From UBA724 sp964229545 (GTDB lineage Bacteria; Bacteroidota; Bacteroidia; Flavobacteriales; Flavobacteriaceae): 9,028 bases of DNA. This document shows, piece by piece, positions 7,020-9,028 of this stretch. Location: positions 1-9,028 of the forward strand of contig CAXRDP010000072.1 in assembly GCA_964229545.1 (NCBI GenBank). Direction: 5' to 3'. A model generated the notes under the pieces. The model worked only from the letters and a program-made list of their open reading frames with translations, made no database searches and was not told where the DNA came from. Each line of letters opens with the position of its first letter. Position 1 is the first letter of the stretch. A program made the translations under genes and the position numbers.

Positions 7020-7412
7020 TCAAATTAAATACACCTCAAACAATGTATAAAGGGAAACATGAGACGGTTCGGGTGGATCTTTGCCAGAAAAAAGAGTCTT
7101 TTCAGCTACTACTACAGGCGCATGGTAAGAAAAACCAAAGGCTGTTGATAACAATTCAGGCGTATCAAAATCAGCAATCGAGGTATGGGCGCAGTCATCG
7201 TAACCGTCAAAAACCAATTCCCAATCTAAGCAGCATTTTTTGCCGATAACTGGGTTTTTCTCTAAAGTTTTTTGTTGGTCACAACAAGCTTTTGCTTCCG
7301 CATACAAAGAAGCATCTACCAAGATGTCACAGCAAAAATGCGCATGTAGTGGTATATGAGAAGAAAGTAATAATACCCACATTGCCAATACGATAGAACC
7401 GAACTTTTGCAT
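7020..7412 (-). CDS. HYC_CC_PP-family-like small exported cysteine-rich protein
   Basis: The 130-residue product starts with a signal peptide-like stretch (MQKFGSIVLAMWVLLLSSHIPLHA). Immediately after come HFCC (25-28), KACC (41-44), KKCC (58-61) and C74, then the C-terminal DPPEP (112-116) and a hydrophobic end LYTLFEVYLI. The order H-aromatic-C near the mature start, internal CC, then PP before an FLI/YLI-type end fits the Bacteroidota small-protein group called HYC_CC_PP, of unknown function and often next to TonB-dependent receptors. It heads the three-gene operon. Three CC pairs plus nearby histidines (H19, H23, H25) make metal binding or disulphide exchange plausible, but no function is established. 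The start at 7412 is supported by the signal peptide and by a TACCTTTG box 4 nt before it. An internal ATG at residue 11 is possible but would leave a signal without basic residues. Confidence 0.8.
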   Translation of the reverse strand: MQKFGSIVLAMWVLLLSSHIPLHAHFCCDILVDASLYAEAKACCDQQKTLEKNPVIGKKCCLDWELVFDGYDDCAHTSIADFDTPELLSTAFGFSYHAPVVVAEKTLFSGKDPPEPSHVSLYTLFEVYLI

Positions 7413-7416
7413 GTCA

Positions 7417-7424
7417 CAAAGGTA
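7417..7424 (-). promoter_or_regulatory. Putative -7 promoter element of the HYC/TonB-receptor/HMA operon
   Basis: On the minus strand TACCTTTG matches TAnnTTTG exactly and is followed by TGAC and the ATG at 7412. A TTG lies at 7443-7441, giving a 16-bp spacer, a little shorter than the usual 19-23 bp. This is the only one of the four boxes with a plausible -33 partner. Confidence 0.55.
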
Positions 7425-7597
7425 TAAAAAGAAAATTAGACAAGTAATAAAGTTGTATTAAAGTGTGTAGAGCTATATACAGTATTTAATAGCTGAAATA
7501 AAAGAATTTGGCGTACGACAGTAGAAAGATAGTTGATAAAGTTTTAGTGGTTCACATCAAAAAATATTCACTAAATTTATTCGTAATAAACTTATAA
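7425..7597. other. Divergent intergenic region between the metal operon and the DUF1800 gene
   Basis: This AT-rich stretch separates two divergent units. Apart from the possible -33 TTG of the minus-strand operon (7441-7443 on the plus strand) I see no RNA gene, strong hairpin or open frame. For the plus-strand gene the nearest -7-like sequence is TAAATTTA at about 7572-7579, one mismatch from TAnnTTTG, which is weak. Confidence 0.4.
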
Positions 7598-9028
7598 GTG
7601 AAACGTTTTCCTGACAAACTGCCGAAAGACTTGGTGGCTGATTTTTACAAACAGCCAAAAATCCATATTGACCGAGTTGTAGAAGCCAAAACAACACGTA
7701 TCCAAAACATACAAAACTACAGTTTGGCACCCTACTCAGGAACCTTTGGCCTAGCCGAACGCAAACATCTTCTCAACCGTACTGTGGTGGGGCTTTGCAA
7801 ACGCCATCTGCAAGACTTGGAAGGTCTCGACCTCGATCAAGCCATTGAACACATACTTACGCCGGAATTGTTGGGTGAGCCTACTAACAACTACTACCAC
7901 GATATGGACGGAGCGGCCTATGCCGCCCAGTACAACAACGAAGATGTCGCCCCAGGTGCGCCGTTTATCCACCGTCCGTATGTTCGCAACAATCCGGGAT
8001 CTGAAGAGCAATTTGGTTGGGAGCGGTATTCGGCCATCATTTCATGGGTCAACAATTCGGTTTACGAGCAACAAACCTCCATTCACTGGAAACTCTTTGT
8101 TTTTTTACACAACCTTGTTCCTACCCGTTGCTTTGACACTATCGGTCATAAAGGTGGGTACTTGTATATCAAACTCTTGTTTGATGCTTGTTTTGGTAGT
8201 TACAAGCAGTTTATCTACAATGTGACCTTGGACCCTTCAATGTTGGTCTATCTCAACTTGGCTTTGAGTCAAAAAGATACCCCCGATGAGAATTATGCGC
8301 GTGAGGTACAAGAGTTGTTTACTGTGGGCAAGCGACCTTTTGCACAGTTTTCAGAATCGGATGTACGAGAAATTGCGCGCGCGCTGGTAGGATGGACCTA
8401 CGACTACGAAAGTTTGGTGTACGGAGAAGGCACAGAAAGGCATACTGTTTTTCACGAATGGAATCACGACAGCGGAGACAAGCACTTTTCGGAATTTTAC
8501 AACAACCGAACCATCACTGGACGATCTGGACCTGAAGGAGCCGACGAACTCACAGATGTCATCGATATGTTGTTTGAAACAGACGAATCGGCTATTTATA
8601 TATGCAGGCGATTGTATCAGTTTTTTGTGTATCCTGTGCTCAACGACCAAATAGAGTCTCAAATCATTGCCCCTTTGGCCACAATTTTTAAACAAAACAA
8701 CCATTCTATGATTGCTGTTTTGAGGGTGTTGCTAAAGAGTGCCCATTTTTTTGATGCTTCTATCACCAACAGCCTGATCAAATCGCCCTTAGATTTTAAC
8801 TTCAGCATCCTTAAAGAATTAAAAATCCCAGAGGGAAACCTTGAATACTGGGATGGAAGTACCTCACACAAACAGCATTACAACCCCGGTCATCCGGCGT
8901 TTCAAGTAAAAAACTACAGCCCAGATACTTTGGCCTATGACATTTTTGCCAAACATTTGAACTGGGTTACGCACAATCAAGGAATGCAATTGTTTAGCCC
9001 ACCAAACGTATCGGGCTGGCCGGCCTAT
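7598..9028 (+). CDS. DUF1800 domain-containing protein (runs off right edge)
   Basis: The frame is open from a GTG at 7598 to the window end, giving 477 codons. A TAA directly precedes the GTG and the first in-frame ATG is about 100 codons in, already inside conserved sequence, so GTG (or a later GTG at 7634) must be the start. Family signatures in order: HLLNRTVVG (57-65), GWERYSAIISWVNNSVYEQQ (140-159), HWKLFVFLHN (163-172), ENYAREVQELFTVGK (231-245), DVREIARALVGWTY (255-268), HDSGDK (290-295) and LFSPPNVSGWPAY (465-477) at the cut edge. These match the DUF1800 family well. DUF1800 proteins are of unknown biochemical function and are usually encoded beside a DUF1501 gene. No signal peptide is visible; about 40 unconserved residues precede the domain. 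Assignment is sure, role unknown. Confidence 0.92.
   Translation, partial: MKRFPDKLPKDLVADFYKQPKIHIDRVVEAKTTRIQNIQNYSLAPYSGTFGLAERKHLLNRTVVGLCKRHLQDLEGLDLDQAIEHILTPELLGEPTNNYYHDMDGAAYAAQYNNEDVAPGAPFIHRPYVRNNPGSEEQFGWERYSAIISWVNNSVYEQQTSIHWKLFVFLHNLVPTRCFDTIGHKGGYLYIKLLFDACFGSYKQFIYNVTLDPSMLVYLNLALSQKDTPDENYAREVQELFTVGKRPFAQFSESDVREIARALVGWTYDYESLVYGEGTERHTVFHEWNHDSGDKHFSEFYNNRTITGRSGPEGADELTDVIDMLFETDESAIYICRRLYQFFVYPVLNDQIESQIIAPLATIFKQNNHSMIAVLRVLLKSAHFFDASITNSLIKSPLDFNFSILKELKIPEGNLEYWDGSTSHKQHYNPGHPAFQVKNYSPDTLAYDIFAKHLNWVTHNQGMQLFSPPNVSGWPAY

Noticed and set aside
8375..8384. Alternating GC tract of 10 bp (possible Z-DNA)
   Set aside because: It encodes IARAL in the conserved DUF1800 segment, so codon choice explains it.

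Overview
The window comes from a member of the Bacteroidota. The evidence is the set of protein families (a long YfhO-like membrane protein, a TonB-dependent receptor with an N-terminal carboxypeptidase-regulatory-like domain, an HYC_CC_PP-type small protein and a DUF1800 protein), the absence of Shine-Dalgarno sequences before the starts, and exact matches to the phylum's -7 promoter element TAnnTTTG. I cannot place it below phylum level. The DNA is moderately AT-rich and looks chromosomal. I saw no rRNA, tRNA, CRISPR array, insertion sequence or intact integrase.

Layout. (1) The left edge holds the 5' third or less of a YfhO-like membrane protein gene on the minus strand (start at 485). It diverges from a two-gene plus-strand unit: a predicted outer-membrane transporter-like beta-barrel with a very basic tail (553-1635), and a GNAT-like acyltransferase (1632-2756) whose ATG overlaps the barrel's stop codon. 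A perfect 7+1+7 palindrome lies in the 67-bp divergent gap. (2) mnmE, the tRNA wobble-uridine modification GTPase, follows on the plus strand (2781-4154). Directly behind it is a decayed, frameshifted end of an XRE-type helix-turn-helix gene (about 4194-4317). (3) A minus-strand three-gene operon, read from 7412 down to 4362, encodes a cysteine-rich HYC_CC_PP-like exported protein, a TonB-dependent receptor, and an exported heavy-metal-associated (HMA) domain protein. (4) A DUF1800 gene starts at a GTG at 7598 and runs off the right edge.

How the genes work together. The minus-strand operon is the clearest functional unit: a receptor to bring something across the outer membrane, with two small exported proteins that carry CC and CxxC motifs on either side of it. 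A role in copper or another soft metal is a reasonable inference, but the sequence does not prove the substrate. MnmE is housekeeping. The barrel and GNAT pair are translationally linked, but what they do together is unknown. DUF1800 genes in this phylum are commonly followed by a DUF1501 gene, which would lie outside the window.

The most unusual signal is regulatory. Four genes (yfhO-like, barrel, mnmE, HYC_CC_PP-like) each have an exact TAnnTTTG box ending only 4-5 nt before the start codon. If these are real -7 elements, the transcripts would begin at or next to the ATG and be leaderless or nearly so.
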